The notes beneath the pieces were generated by a model. The model did no database searches. It saw only the letters and a program-made list of their open reading frames with translations, and was not told the origin of the DNA. From Albifimbria verrucaria (lineage: Eukaryota > Ascomycota > Sordariomycetes > Hypocreales > Stachybotryaceae), in the NCBI GenBank assembly GCA_020081605.1, contig JAHREC010000011.1:3348001-3412000 (forward strand): a DNA stretch of 64,000 nt. The letters run 5' to 3'. Position numbers and translations under genes: made by a program. This document shows positions 1-12,352 of this stretch, in pieces (the stretch's first letter is position 1; every line of letters starts with the position of its first letter).

Positions 1-388
1 AAGGCATTGCGGATTAATGATTAATAGATGATGCCGTGTTGAAGCTACCACTTCTACCATTATTCAGAATTGTACCAATACATTTACTGCACTGGATTAT
101 TACAACGAGATATGAAAATTTTACATGTGAGATTCAAGAATGAGACAGTGAGATGAACCGATTAAGTTATATAAATCAGCTCTGCTCATGCATAGCATAA
201 GATGAGAAGTGTAGGGTAGCTGACCTCAATACTGAAGTACGCTTGTGCCTGAAATGCGTCATGGTTGAAGCAATGTCTTATCGATAGGAACCGTGAAGCT
301 CAGCAGCTTCTCTCTCCCACTTCCCACAAACAAACACACTTTACACATCCCGAAGACGCAGGGCGGTGAACACGGAACCTTTGCAGTC
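1..388. other. Left-edge 5' flank of ERCC1 gene
   Basis: No gene is seen here. The stretch is AT-rich and leads into the ERCC1/Rad10 gene. The reading frame of that gene stays open upstream to an ATG at 293, but the protein most plausibly begins at 389, so 293-388 is probably 5' UTR. Confidence 0.5.
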
Positions 389-1625
389 ATGGATGATGAT
401 TTTGGAGTCGATGACGCCGAGCTGGACGCCATTTTGGCCTCGAGCTCGATGCCGCCTGCACTGAGTCGCATCCAGCAACCGACACCACAAAAGATCCAGC
501 AGCCAACTCCGCAACGACTAGACAAGGCGCCTCCGACCAATTCATCAGGGAACAAAGTCGTACAGCCGACGCCACAGGCTCTTCCACAGAAACAGTCGGC
601 CTCTGCGCTCTTGGTGTCGCCGCGGCAGCGTGGCAATCCTGTTCTCACTCACATCCGCTCCATGCCCTGGGAGTATAGCGACATACCTGCCGATTATGTC
701 ATGAATTTAACGACCTGCGGTCTTTTCTTGAGGTAGGCGAACACTATATGCCTGGGGTTGGACTCTGGTTGACATAGATAGTCTAAAATATCACCGCCTT
801 CATCCTGAATACATCTACACGCGAATCCGCAATCTGCAAGGAAAGTATAAATTGCGGATTCTTCTGACCATGGTGGATATTCCGAATCATGAAGACACCT
901 TGAAAGAGCTATCGAAAACATCCATGGTCAATAATGCAACGCTTATCCTCTGTTGGTCTGCAGCGGAAGCTGCCCGCTACCTCGAGTTGTACAAATCATA
1001 CGAAAATGCCAGCTTTGCCTCTATCCGCGGCCAACAGCCATCGAGTTACGCAGAGCGCCTGGTAGACTTTGTAACAGTTCCCAGAAGCTTGAACAAGTCG
1101 GATGCCGTGGCGCTGGTGGCCAACTTTGGTAGTTTACAGAATGCCATAAATGCAGACCCTGAGAGATTGGGCATGATTGCCGGCTGGGGTGAGGTGAAAG
1201 TTAAGAGATGGATTGCTGCGGTCGAGGAGCCGTTCAGAGCGAAGAAGGCTGCAAAGCGAGGAGTATCGGCTTTGGCTCCTGACGCTGCTCGCAGTCAAGG
1301 CGTGGCCCAGACTTCGATACCGGTTGAAGCTACATCAATCTCCCGCATAGAGAATGAGATGGTATCATCTACAGGTGCGGCATCGCAGAAAAAGTCGGCA
1401 GATGCTGCCGTGGCACAACAGTCGGAACCCGAATCTGCAGCCAAGCAGTTCCAGTTCTTGGATGACATCGACGACGACGGCGACGACGAGGATGCTGTGC
1501 TTGCCGCTGCAATCGAGGAATCAAAGCGCACGGTGCAACCGGAGCCGCCTGCAGAGCCGGCTCAGTCGCAAGGCTTGAGCGGAGGAGTCGCAGCAGCATT
1601 GGCGAAATTACGAGAAAACAGCTAA
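389..1625 (+). CDS. rad10: DNA excision repair protein ERCC1/Rad10/Swi10
   Basis: This is the non-catalytic partner of the XPF/Rad1 structure-specific endonuclease, which cuts 5' of lesions in nucleotide excision repair and acts in the nucleus. Exons are 389-732 and 782-1625, with a 49 bp GT-AG intron; joining them restores the conserved run LFLSLKYHRLHPEYI. The central domain begins near NPVLTHIRSMPWEY, typical of ERCC1, and ends with helix-hairpin-helix-like sequence around FGSLQNAI and GWGEVKVKRWI. The acidic start MDDDFGVDDAELDAIL argues for the ATG at 389 rather than the in-frame ATG at 293. The N-terminal tail has three QPTPQ-type repeats. A disordered tail of about 130 residues with an Asp-rich patch (DDIDDDGDDED) follows the HhH region. 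It is one of the few genes here without a frameshift. Family assignment is secure. Confidence 0.93.
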
Positions 1626-2622
1626 GGTTCGGCGCGAAAACTGGATATTCGAACCCGAAGCTACGTTACGCGCATCTGAACCCACCGTCACCACCTATGC
1701 CGACGAGACAAGGGGCATTATACAGGGTGCTTTGGCCTCTGATGGTCTTGGTTGCTTGCTGTCAACTGCAATGATCTGCGGATCGCGTGGACCTGCCACC
1801 CGACCTTGATGATGTGCCTAGCTTAGCCTAGAGGGATGGTGGTATTGGACGATACCACATTGTAAGTTTCTGTTTCTCAACGGGCCGAGTGGCGAACATT
1901 ACAGCAAGGCCGGGTCTAGAGCTCATGACCCCTTTGGCACCGTCATATCTGATAAGCGGGCTCAACTGTCTTCAGATGAGTGGGAGGTCGAATAGCCATC
2001 CACGACCTGTTGCCTCACCGCGCCAGTCATAATTGCGTCCGCCTACAACAACTATAACAAGAATGGTGCATGGGTATGCAGTAGGGCAGATCATTTCGAT
2101 GTTTAGCATCTCACTGTAACAGTGATCCTACCCCGCCATTGCACCCCTGCGCGACATACAGAGAATTGCAACCACCGGCACATCAGATGACGGAGATCCA
2201 TCGCACCATCGTCAAGTCAGATATCTACAATACTACGTCAACATATAGGCCACACTATTGATAGAGGCGAAGGAGACTTATCTCCGTTTCTTGCTACCAA
2301 GCTCGAGACTATTGAAAGGCTTCGTCTCTGACCTTCCTTTTGAAGATGCAGTCCCCTCACCGGCCACCGTTGCCGCCTCATGAGCTAGAGAGCGTTCTTT
2401 CCGACATTGACGCAATATGCAACTGTCTTGCAGGTGCATGGGGTTCCAGGGCATCTGTTGCACATGCGCCATGTTTTGAATTTATGATAGCTTAAATACC
2501 CAATGCAAACCCACCGGATAAGACAACTTGTCTCATTATAGACGTAGCCAGAGCACTCTTATAAGACATTCATTGCCATTTTCCTACCTACTGAGCTCGG
2601 CGTTGTTCTTTGGCAAAGCGTC
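1626..2622. other. Intergenic region, rad10 to GH47
   Basis: About 1 kb with no supported gene. A 64-codon minus-strand ORF at 2278-2472 has no recognisable features and is not called. The last 120 bases before 2623 probably contain the promoter and leader of the GH47 gene. Confidence 0.4.
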
Positions 2623-4331
2623 ATGCGTCCCAAGTCAATTCAAGCGCTCCTCCTGGGACTGATCGTCCCGGTGTACGCTCTGCCTGGCCAACGGCCCAGG
2701 AAGGATGGTCCGTCGAACGAGCTCAAAGCATATGCTGTTAAAGAAGCTTTCCAAATCTCATGGCGAGGTTACTATGAGCACGCGTTCCCGAACGACAACC
2801 TTCTGCCAGCCACCAATGGATTCGACAATGACAGGTTTGTCTGCTCACGATCTAGACATGTGCAGTGTTGTTGATCTCTATGACAGAAATGGCTGGGGCG
2901 TCACGCCGGTGGATGCCTTGAGCACAGCCATTGTAGTCGAGGATGCAGGCATCGTGAAGCAGATTTTAGAATTTATTCCTGATATAGACTTTACGACAAC
3001 AAAGATCCGGAACGAATCGATATCCGTGTTCGAGACCAACATTCGCTACCTTGGAGGCTTGATCTCTGGTGGGTTATGCAGCATTGGAATATCACAAAAT
3101 CACTGACAATTGTTAGCCTACGACCTGCTCAAGAATGCGTACAGCCATCTTGCCCCAGATGACGAGTCTTTGGTCGATGCACTTCTTGATCAGGCTACAG
3201 TGCTCGCAGACAGCCTGTCAATAGCCTTTGATACACCAAGCGGTGTTCCTGATCCCCAGATCTTCCTGAACCCAAAGCCACGCATCAATGGCTCGACGCG
3301 GAACAACATTGCTGAGGTTGGTACGCTGATTCTAGAATGGACGCGTCTGAGCGACTTGACTGGCGACACCAAGTACGCGGAACTGGTCAAGAAAGCCCAG
3401 ACATACATGGTAAAGCCTACCGGTAGCCCCGAAGCTTTCCCAGGTCTTGTTGGCACATATCTCAATATTGAAGATGGCACATTCCTCGATAGTAACGGGG
3501 TTGGTCTGGTCTGACGGACAGCTTCTTTGAGTACTTGATTAAGATGTATCTTTATGATCCAAAAGAGTTTGCAGAGTACAAGGAACGGTGGATTCTGGCA
3601 GCCGATTCAACTATTGAATTTCTGGCGTCACATCCCTCTACGCGTGAGGACTTGACATTTTTGTCTCAGTACCGAGGCCAAAAGACGATTCCGTCGTCCA
3701 GTCACTGTATGTTGCTCCGCTACCTTTCTACGATGACTTATACTGACACTGCTTCGTAGTGGCTAGCTTTGCGGGCGGTAACTTCATCCTAGGAGGCATC
3801 CTGTTGGGCGAAGACAAGTACAAGGACTTTGGCATCACTCTCACCGAGTCATACTATCAGACTTACAACCAGACGGTGACTGGAATCGGCCCTGAAGGGT
3901 TCCGTTGGTTCGATGACACTCGTCCCGCTGACAACGATAACCGGGCCCCGCCAGCAGGCCAACAGGGCTTCTATGACCAGGCCGGGTTCTGGGCGAGCTC
4001 GCCACAGTATATTCTCCGCCCGGAAACAATGGAGAGCATATACTACGCATACCGGCTAACAGGTGACGCGAAATACCAAGATCTTGCCTGGACGGCCTTC
4101 AATCGCATCAAGGTGGCCTGCCGAGTAGGCAGTGGATACGCCGCCATCAACAATGTAACAGCCCGAGACGGCGGCGGCTACATCAACCAGATGCAGAGCT
4201 TCTTCCTGGCTGAGACGCTCAAGTACCTGTGGCTGATTTTTGCGAAGGAATCGGCAGTTCATGTTCACGCTGACAGGGCGAACGAGTGGGTGTTTAACAC
4301 GGAAGCACACCCGGTCAGAGTGCGAGGTTAA
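2623..4331 (+). CDS. Secreted glycoside hydrolase family 47 (alpha-1,2-mannosidase)
   Basis: GH47 enzymes trim alpha-1,2-linked mannose from N-glycans, in the secretory pathway or outside the cell. Exons are 2623-2834, 2887-3068, 3117-3706 and 3760-4331, with introns of 52, 48 and 53 bp. The protein starts with a signal peptide ([19 protein letters not shown]). Family hallmarks in order are [29 protein letters not shown], the [11 protein letters not shown] segment with an acidic residue expected in the active site, [14 protein letters not shown] and the C-terminal FNTEAHPVR, whose Thr coordinates calcium in the family. The reading frame breaks at the G run 3497-3500: four Gs stand where five would give [16 protein letters not shown]. 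This looks like sequence error, not decay, because both sides are well conserved. No C-terminal membrane anchor is seen, so the protein is probably secreted. Confidence 0.88.
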
Positions 4332-4619
4332 GATGAAGAGGACCATTGAATGGAGTTTGTCCATGCATCGACAGTGTGAAGCGCGATGTGCAAGAGATGT
4401 AAGAGCAGTTGGTGTATGGAAGACTGGAGAGGAGACAATACCTACTTAGGACAAGTATAACTTAATAAAGAGTAGAGTGTTCTCTGTGTATAGCTGTGGA
4501 CCAGCAATTCCATGTTTGCTCAATATGAGAGCTCATCTTTACTTGAATCTGAACAAAAGTTCCCTCAAGTAGCAAAATTAATTGCTGTCTGTCATCAACT
4601 AGTAACGACTAGTCCCACT

Positions 4620-4693
4620 GGTCCCTTAACTCAGTTGGTTAGAGTGTTGTACTAATAATGCAAAAGTCGCCAGTTCGACCCTGGCAGGGACCA
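4620..4693 (+). tRNA. tRNA-Ile (AAT anticodon)
   Basis: A 74-base cloverleaf folds cleanly. The acceptor stem is GGTCCCT/AGGGACC with discriminator A. The D arm is ACTC/GAGT with loop AGTTGGTTA. The anticodon stem is TTGTA/TGCAA around loop CTAATAA, giving AAT for isoleucine. The T arm is GCCAG/CTGGC with loop TTCGACC. There is no intron. A T-rich stretch just downstream (from about 4700) can act as the RNA polymerase III terminator. Confidence 0.95.
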
Positions 4694-5374
4694 TTGAGCA
4701 TTTCCTTTTGCATTTTTCGCGCATTTTCTTCCCTATCCTTTTTTGCAGTATGGCTCGCGTTTTCACACTTCTTTTCATTATTTTTTGTTGTTTTGGTTTC
4801 TTTCCGACTCTGAGTGTGAAGCCATTGTTGCCAAGATGAGCATGCATGACGCAGAAAGTTTGGTCAGCATCGTATTCCTGGAATGAGCATTCTCACTGTC
4901 TGAAACATGTCTTTCACAGAGGTGATCGCAATCTATTTTTGTCTGTGACCAACGTCACCATGGATGAGCATTCAAGGAATTTGGCTGCTGCAAGAAAGAG
5001 TGAAGTGGCACTTCTGAACACAATCATACATGCTTGAGACGTCAATTTGTATAATAAAATAGATTCTGCCAAGTGCTGCAAGACAGCATCTAGAATGTGA
5101 TAAGAAGCGAGCAATGAGTAATTAATAGTTCCAGTCGTATTGAACAGATTAAACACGCAAATCGAAGTGGTATATTGAAAACACAAACTCATAACTCGTG
5201 AACCGCGCTCAACATCAAGTCATTCCTCCCCAAGCCCAGATAATAAATCCCCAACGCCCGCTCCAAGACCGAGTCGTCCTCGCTCATCATCGTGGCCTGC
5301 GTAGCTGTACTCTGCCACGTCAAACAAGGTCATATGCGTCAAGCAGTGTTCGTCATCTCAGGAAGGCTCCAGCT
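4694..5374. other. Intergenic region, tRNA-Ile to ndc80
   Basis: No gene is supported. The first part is T-rich, consistent with pol III termination after the tRNA. The right part is the 3' flank of the minus-strand ndc80 gene. Confidence 0.4.
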
Positions 5375-7669
5375 TCACATATCCATGGTTCGCGTATCGT
5401 CCTTGATCTCATCGCTGCCAAGCTCCTTCTCGAGCTCGTCGGCGACGAAACCTTCGTAGTCGTCCAGGTTCTTCTGAACATGAATCTTGAACTTGATGAC
5501 GTCGTTTAGTATGCGGTCGATTTCGGTATGAAGCTCTTCCCGCAATGAGTTTGCCCGGAGGACCAACTGCTCGTACCTGTAAGGATGACATTAGCCTGTG
5601 TAACTACAGCATGTAAATCAAGAATGCCAACTTACTCAATAGTGGTGTTGATTTCGCGTTGTTCCAGTAGCTGGACTGACTCGGTTAAGCCAGCACGCAT
5701 ACGTGACAACTCCTTCTCCATCTTTTCGATCTGGGCATCGGACGCCATTTTTGCGCAGTCGTCACCTCCTTGGTCTTCTCATACTCCTCCTCTGCTGCCC
5801 TCACTCGGTGGTTCAGAGCCTCTACCTCGCCTCGTCTGTCTTCAATGGCCTCCTTGATGTTGTCCAGCAGCTCATGGTCCTTCATCATGTCCTCCATGGC
5901 AGCATTGCGTCGCTTCGCGATTTCCTTTTCAATGCTAGGAAGCTGCTGCGAGCTTGGCCTCGGAGGTCGATGTTAAGGATATGGCTGGGCTGGTAGCCGG
6001 TAGTGGCATCCATCAACAACCGGTCTGTAGAGGCTCCAGCAGGGCCGTCCATATCGGTATTGTCGTTGAGTGTGAGCTGGAGCTCATATTCTTGACCCTT
6101 TGCATTGGCAGCTGTAGCGGGAATGACGGCAATTTGGTAGGCCATGGTGTTGTATTTGTCCACCATGCGCTCCAGCTCGTCCAGCTTCCGGACGGCCTCT
6201 GACTCTTTCTCGGCCATCTTCTTCTTAACCTCCTCGAGCCTTTGACCTGCCGACTCGATACCTTTTGGAGACGTTCTCGTTCAGCAGTCATGCGGTCAAT
6301 ATCCTGCATGCTGATTCCCTGCGCATCCACGGTCTTCTGCAGCCCTCTTCGCTCGTCATCCGCTTCCTTGAGTTCACTCTCCAGTTTGTTTAATTCGTCC
6401 TGGAGCACTTGTATGCGTCCGTCGTATTTTTCTGTTCTTTGCATAGCGAGGGCGTTATACTCTTCGAATTTGACTTTGTCCTCTTCCATGATCTTGAAGT
6501 GATCATCTAGCACAACGGGGTCAGGTGTGGACTTTTGCAAATCTTCCATCTCTTTCAACAAGCGCGCGTTCTCGGCTTCAAGCATCTCCAGCTCTGCAGT
6601 ATACTTGGAGTTTGAGCGCTCGAAAGCCTGGGCCATGAGCTCAACGTGGGGTGCCAGAACTCGCTCCGCATCCTCGTCACCCATGTCCTCGTCCATAGCG
6701 AGCCAGTCGCGATATGCGCTGCTAAGGAAGTCAAAGGTGATGCGATCACCACTGACGTCGATGCCGCTCTCCATATAGGCATCGTCATATTTGCTGTCGA
6801 TGTAGCCGTCGAGCATCTGGGCCAGCTGCATCATCCAATGCAGCAAGCCTAGGAAAGTGCTCCAGTTCTGACCACCAACTGCGGCAATCTGACTTTTGGT
6901 AATGCTCCTTTCGAATGGGTAACGTAGCTGTTTGAGAATAGGCGGCACTTCTTGGTCAATGTTTTTCTGGAAACGATGGCTGGGGTCGATGCGGTGGTAC
7001 AGCCATTGAAACATGTAGTTGAAATCTTTCTGCGTCGGCGATTTGATGACATTCTGTGATAGAACATGCTTCATCTCCATCTCGAAATTGTGCTGAACCA
7101 TGTAGTCCATGAGCTCTTGTCCGATGCGAGCCTGGTAGGATCGGTCCTTCAGTGGTCGCGGATCACGGGGCACGCCTGCGGCCTGGGGCGTGGTCTGGAA
7201 GAAGCTCTGGTGGTTGACTGGCGCACTGACGGATTGCCGCGGCCTATACACACTGCTTCTTCTATCGGCATCTGACGAGGGCGAGCGGCGGCCGGGGTGT
7301 AGGATGCCTTGGGCTGCTGGAAAGACGATCTCTTGACAGACGACAGGCCAATATCGGCGAGGTTGGTACCGGAAGAGGAACGCTGGAACAGAGGCTGGTT
7401 CGGGCGCGACATGGCGAGGGACTGCCTAGATCCCGACATGGACCTGACATGGCTGCCCGGGTAGTTGCCAGTGTTGGATGAGTTGGAGCGCTTCATGGTT
7501 GAGCCGGGCGGGGGATGCCGCTGTTGGAGTTGAGAGCTCCAAGGGTCTGCGCGACAGGTCAGAAGGTGCCTTGGAAAGGTTTATGAAATCGCCCCGCGAT
7601 TGCGACAACAGCTTGGTGGCCTACCTCTCTTGGTCTGCGGACACTCCAAAGTCCTGTGTCTTGGGACAT
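5375..7669 (-). CDS. ndc80: Kinetochore protein Ndc80 (Hec1 homologue)
   Basis: Ndc80 is the microtubule-binding core subunit of the outer-kinetochore Ndc80 complex and is essential for chromosome segregation. The first coding exon, 7669-7625, encodes [15 protein letters not shown], the typical fungal Ndc80 start. After a 78 bp intron (7547-7624) the long exon 7546-5636 encodes the Ser/Arg-rich tail, the calponin-homology region ([30 protein letters not shown]) and a coiled coil. A 59 bp intron (5577-5635) precedes the last exon, which ends DDTRTMDM. Five single-base losses break the frame, at plus-strand runs G5 7510-7514, G4 7294-7297, T4 6263-6266, T4 5936-5939 and T5 5748-5752. Adding one base at each restores a continuous family-like protein. 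As the gene is essential, sequence error is the likely cause. It is divergent from pex14. Confidence 0.93.
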
Positions 7670-8234
7670 GACGAACCTGCACGCGGGTGCTTCAAAGCAG
7701 GTTAAGTATCTGGCGACGCGCAAAGAACGATCCGGCGCGAGGTGATTGCTGTGGTAGCAGGTGAATACGTCCGGAAGCGGAGGGAAATTACAGAGGCAGA
7801 GTGTTATATCGAGCCTACCCTGTTCATGTTTTGTGACAAAAGATGGCCAGGCGGTGTTGTTGCTATGTGGGAAAGTAAACAAAGAATAGCAACGCCTCAT
7901 GATTGGACAGAAGCCACATTGGGCGCTGAAGGTGTGGAGCCACGTTTTTAGGGGTTTACCATAGTACTATGTATCATTTGTCTTAGGTAATCCGGAGCGA
8001 GAGCCACGACACGTGACTTAGCTTTAGGGGACTCTACCTCTCTACCTCTCCACTGTGCCGTCATGCAGCCTCGGCTCATGTCGGTCACGTCTGGAGAGCG
8101 TAGACCAACCGAGCCGAACCTCCCTCCGCCCTCGTCCACCCTCCCACATCGTCAATCCCTAGGTTGCGGCGGTATTATCGAGAACATCTGGTAATGAACT
8201 GCCAGTGATTTCTGGTGGAACAGTTACTTTGACC
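7670..8234. promoter_or_regulatory. Divergent promoter of ndc80 and pex14
   Basis: The 565 bp gap between the two start codons must carry both promoters. It contains an E-box CACGTG at 8010-8015 (bHLH factors such as the Cbf1 type bind this core) and one CCTCGG at 8069-8074, the core reported for the fatty-acid regulators FarA/FarB in Aspergillus. Both are sequence matches only; binding is inferred. Confidence 0.5.
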
Positions 8235-9412
8235 ATGGCAGTCCGCGAGGATCTGGTCGCCTCAGCGGTATGCTTGCTCTCATCACATGTAACCTATGCG
8301 AATCGTACTAACGTGGGCGCAGGTGCAATGTCAGTCGCGACCACATGATCGTGTGACTTGGTAATGCTAACCCTTGAGTAGTTTTGCAAGACCCCAGTGT
8401 CGCGTCCTCAACGATAGAGAACCGTGTGTCGTTCCTTCGAAGCAAGAACCTTACCCAGGAAGAGATCGATGTCGCGTTGGCGAGAACCACCGGCAGCGTG
8501 GCGCCAGCGCCTGGTGGCCCCTACCCCAGTGGTCCTATAGGACCGCCGCAGCAGTACTACCAGTCGTACCCCCGTATGCCTGGCAACCGCCGCAGCAACA
8601 GCCAAAGAGAGATTGGAGGGATTGGTTCATCATGGCCACGGTGGTAGGCGGCGTTAGCTATGGACTTTACTCCTTGGGCAAGGTACTGCGTCCCACGCCC
8701 CGCATTGCTGGATATAGCATTTGCTAACTTTTGTGAATAGCGCTATGTCTATCCTCTGGTTGCTCCGCCCACACCCGATAGATTGGAGCAAGATAAGAAA
8801 TCGATCGAGGACCAATTCGACAAGGCTTTCTCATTGGTAGAGCAGCTTTCGAAGGATACTGAGGCACTCAAGGATGCCGAGAAGCAGCGGACAGAGAAGC
8901 TGGACGTGGCACTCTCCGAGCTTGAGACGGTGATTACGGATCTCAAGTCTTCGAACAGGCGCCGCGAGGATGATGCGCAGCGACTGCGAGAGGAGGTGCA
9001 GGCTCTTAAGGATGCTATCCCCAAGGCGATGAACAATCAGAAAGACCTTACAGACAACCGATTGCGCGAGATCAACACGGAGTTGACTAGCCTCAAAACC
9101 CTGGTGTCCCAGCGCATGAGCCCGGCCACTGCCGGAGCTACAATTGGCCGATCAGCAACTCCCGCAAGTGACAGCGGCGCTACCTCGAACGAGGCGGCAG
9201 GAAGCGAAACCCCGAAGAGCACGCCCCTCAGCACGAGCTTCGGCAGGGCTTCAGGCCTGTCAAACGGAAGCTCGTCTGGAAAGGCGTCCATTCCCGCTTG
9301 GCAGATGGCCATGGCCAATAAGAACACCGAGGCGGCGTCGTCAGCCTCAGCCACTGAGGGCGAGGCCGGAAGCAGTGGACAGACTGAAGCTGGCGCAAGC
9401 AGCAGCTCATAG
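8235..9412 (+). CDS. pex14: Peroxisomal membrane protein Pex14
   Basis: Pex14 is the docking component of the peroxisomal matrix-protein import machinery and binds the receptors Pex5 and Pex20. Exons are 8235-8267, a 7-base microexon 8323-8329, 8382-8692 and 8741-9412, with introns of 55, 52 and 48 bp. Splicing gives MAVREDLVASAVQFLQDPSV, the start of the conserved Pex14 N-terminal domain, followed by LRSKNLTQEEIDVALAR. A membrane segment (WFIMATVVGGVSYGLYSLGK) is preceded by the usual RDW motif. A coiled coil follows, then a Ser/Ala/Gly-rich tail. One base is missing from the C5 run 8569-8573; restoring it gives SYPPYAWQPP and opens the frame into the membrane segment. The rest reads cleanly. 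Confidence 0.92.
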
Positions 9413-10862
9413 GGCGGTGGAGGATACTCTGATACCTTTTGTGTATGATATTGTTCACAGCTAGCGATTGTAATAGGGAATTCCTTACTACGAGAGAGCT
9501 CGTCGCCGTGGCGCATCCTATTGTTCATGCCGAGCTTGTAATGTCACATGCTTTACAAACATTAAGTTGAGGTTACTGTATTTCAGTGGGATAAGACAAT
9601 ATAAGGTACCTACTACCTAACTGACACATTTGAAACGTACATGAGAATGTTCGCGAACAAGAGGAATGGCGCAAGCGAAACAAGCAAGCGGAGAATTAAA
9701 AACGATTAGACTTTATCCGGCCAGGAACAGAAACCTAGATGAAAACTCACTGCCCTATTTGGTTGCTGTTTCAGGGTTCTGAGGCTGTGTGGATGGCTCC
9801 TACAGAATTGCTTAACCCTGAGATGGTTGATGTTACCGCAAAATTGCCTTTTCGGGCAAGTCTCGGATGCCCGCGTGGGCGGGGAGGGGGAGGCTGGGAA
9901 GGAAACGAAGCCCCAGCTTGACAATTTCGCAATTCGACAGAGCATAAACAAGTTGCTGGAGATTCATGTAGATTGATTTGACAGGTTGACAGCCCGTCAA
10001 CCATAAAATCTTTGGTGTAAACAAATTGTGGAATATGATATGGCGCATGAACATAGCGCTGGGAGTTGGTGATGTTTTTGATTCAGAAACCATCCACAGC
10101 CAGAACCAGAAGCATACCGCCATTCTAGAATGCCCGTTTTCTTCTAGACCATTCCCCTACCAGCAAAGCGTTCAGGCATACATAGCCGTGGATCTGGCCG
10201 GGCGCCAAAGACATGAGATCAGCCCTGAGCCTCGGCATCTCTGCTCCCTTGAAACCAGTCCGGTGGCAAGTCTCCCACTGCAGCCTCTGACGCCCATATC
10301 TCGCTGCACCGGCCCAAACATCGCGCGACAGCCGACTTACTCGTCGCCCAGCCCGAAGCAGAAGCTAATTCGCCAACACGTCTTGTCTCGTTGCTCGCCT
10401 TGTCTGCTTCTGGTCCCCTGCCCCGTCCCATCCCGCCGTTCGCTGCGTCGCGCTGCCTGACTTGACTTGATCTGAAAGGTGCTCGCTCCCATGCCTAACC
10501 GAGCTGAGCTGCCGGCCAACAAGTCGGATCGCAATCTAGTGCTGTCCTAGTCTAGTCGATCATCTGGGGTTTCTGGTCCCCACTCGCCTCTTGCATTGGC
10601 GTCTCTGCTTTTGGGGATAGTTGCGAACGCGGCTTTGCCATGGTTGACGTTGCCAATTTTTATCTTAATATATGCTGGACCCTTTTCCTTTCCTTGGGTC
10701 TTTTCTTGCTTGTTCCATGAGTCTTTCTAATAATAATTTATTGGTGTAATTCCAAGCACATTTGTAGCTTCACCAGGCGCTCGCCACTTGTCGTCGACTT
10801 TCCACCTTTTCCTATCCCATCCCATCCCATCCCATCTCATCACTTACTACAAGCGCTACATC
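9413..10862. other. Intergenic region, pex14 to alpha/beta hydrolase
   Basis: No gene is supported in 1.45 kb. The right part, from about 10,100, is pyrimidine-rich on the plus strand. It ends in a short CCCAT tandem repeat at about 10,813-10,838, some 30 bases before the next start codon. These features fit a long 5' leader or promoter. Confidence 0.4.
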
Positions 10863-12352
10863 ATGGAGCTTAGCGAGAGCCTCAAGTTACTCCGGCTTGT
10901 CTTACCGGCGCTGCCTCCCGCCCTCCGACATGTGTTTCTGCACGTCCTGGGTCGTACAGAGCAGGCTCAGTACGTGGACCTACGAAGCGCATTCATTGTC
11001 GCCGTGACGGGCGCCCTCCTCCAGCCCAAACACCCCAAGCCCCTCTCCGACTTCCAGCGTCTTACGCTGAGGGACCACGGCGTCCATGGTCGCCTTTGGA
11101 TCAGCACCTACTCTTCGCCGGCCCCACCCGAGCCGTCTGTCCGGGATGTGCTCGTGCGCGCCGTTGCAAACATGGCCCACAAGCCGTTGAGCGAGGCGGA
11201 CATCCGAATCCCAGAGATATTGCCCGTGGAGGCCGAGTGGACTGGATACAGAGCCGGCGTGGCCCGGACGGAGAAGCCTCCCAATGTCTCCGAGCGGGAG
11301 AAGTTCGACCTCATGATGAAGGAATGCACCAGCCCGGCGACCATCCTGTACTTCCACGGCGGCGCTTACTACCTGTGCGACCCTGCTACCCACCGAGCCA
11401 TGACCGCCAAGCTGGCCAAGATGACGGGTGGACGGTGTTACTCTGTGCGATATCGACTAGCACCGCAGCATCCGTTCCCTCGGCCCTTCTTGATGCACTG
11501 GTTTCGTACCTGACGTTGCTCTACCCGCCTCCGGGCGCTTTCCACGAGCCCGTGAAGCCTGAGAACATTGCCTTTGGCGGTGACAGGTATGACAACCGGA
11601 TCTATATTCCTACAAGGGCGATTTAGTATGCTAACTCTCGTACAGTGCCGGTGGTAACCTCACTCTCGCACTGCTTCAGCTCCTCCTTGAGCTCCAGCGC
11701 CAGAACACCCGCGTCATGTGGCATGGCCAACTGCGCGAGGTGCCTCTCCCCGCCGCGGTGACCGTCAACTCGCCCTGGCTCGACATCACCGAGAGCGACC
11801 CCATCTGGAACGAGGGCACGCCCTTCGATTACCTGCCCAGGCACGGCCCCAACCTGCGCCGCGCGCCGCCGCCCTGCCCCGTCTGGCCGGCGAACCCCCG
11901 CGGAAGCACATATACGCCGACGACGCGCTGGTTGACCACCCGCTCGTGTCCGTTGCCTCGGCGCAGAGCTGGGCCGGCTCACCCCGATCTACATGTGCAC
12001 AGGCTGGGAGATCCTGGCCCAGGAGGGCAAGTTCCTCGCCCGCAAGCTGGTCCAGGACGGGGTGACGGTGCGCTACGAGGACTACGAGGGCATGCCGCAC
12101 GTCTTCGTCACCATCATCCCGCACGAGCCCAGCTCGCGCCGCTGCTTCACCGGCTGGACGGACTTCATCAGCGAGGCGACGACAGGCGACGCCAAGATCG
12201 GCACGTCGGCGGTGCTGATCAAGGCCAAGACGCTGGAGGAGACGCCGCTCAAGTTTGAGAGCCTGAGCGAGGTCTCCGAGGAGGAGATGCGGGAGCGTAT
12301 TCTTGCCGCGGCCCGTGTCAGAGGCGAGCCTGATGCGCTTGTTAAGCTTTGA
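10863..12352 (+). CDS. Alpha/beta hydrolase, hormone-sensitive-lipase-like esterase
   Basis: Predicted carboxyl-ester hydrolase of the alpha/beta hydrolase-3 (HSL-like) group; the substrate is unknown. Exons are 10863-11586 and 11646-12352, split by a 59 bp intron inside the nucleophile motif. Splicing gives GGDSAGGNLTLALLQ, with Ser as the nucleophile. The oxyanion motif is YFHGGAYYLCDPATHR. The likely catalytic His is in DYEGMPHVF, and the acid residue is probably in the CTGWEILAQEG segment, where Glu stands near the usual Asp position. Three single-base losses break the frame: C3 at 11477-11479, C3 at 11872-11874 and near 11977-11979. Restoring a base at each joins conserved segments such as RLAPQHPFPSALLDALVSYL and LTPIYMCTGWEILAQ. 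No signal peptide is evident. Confidence 0.85.
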
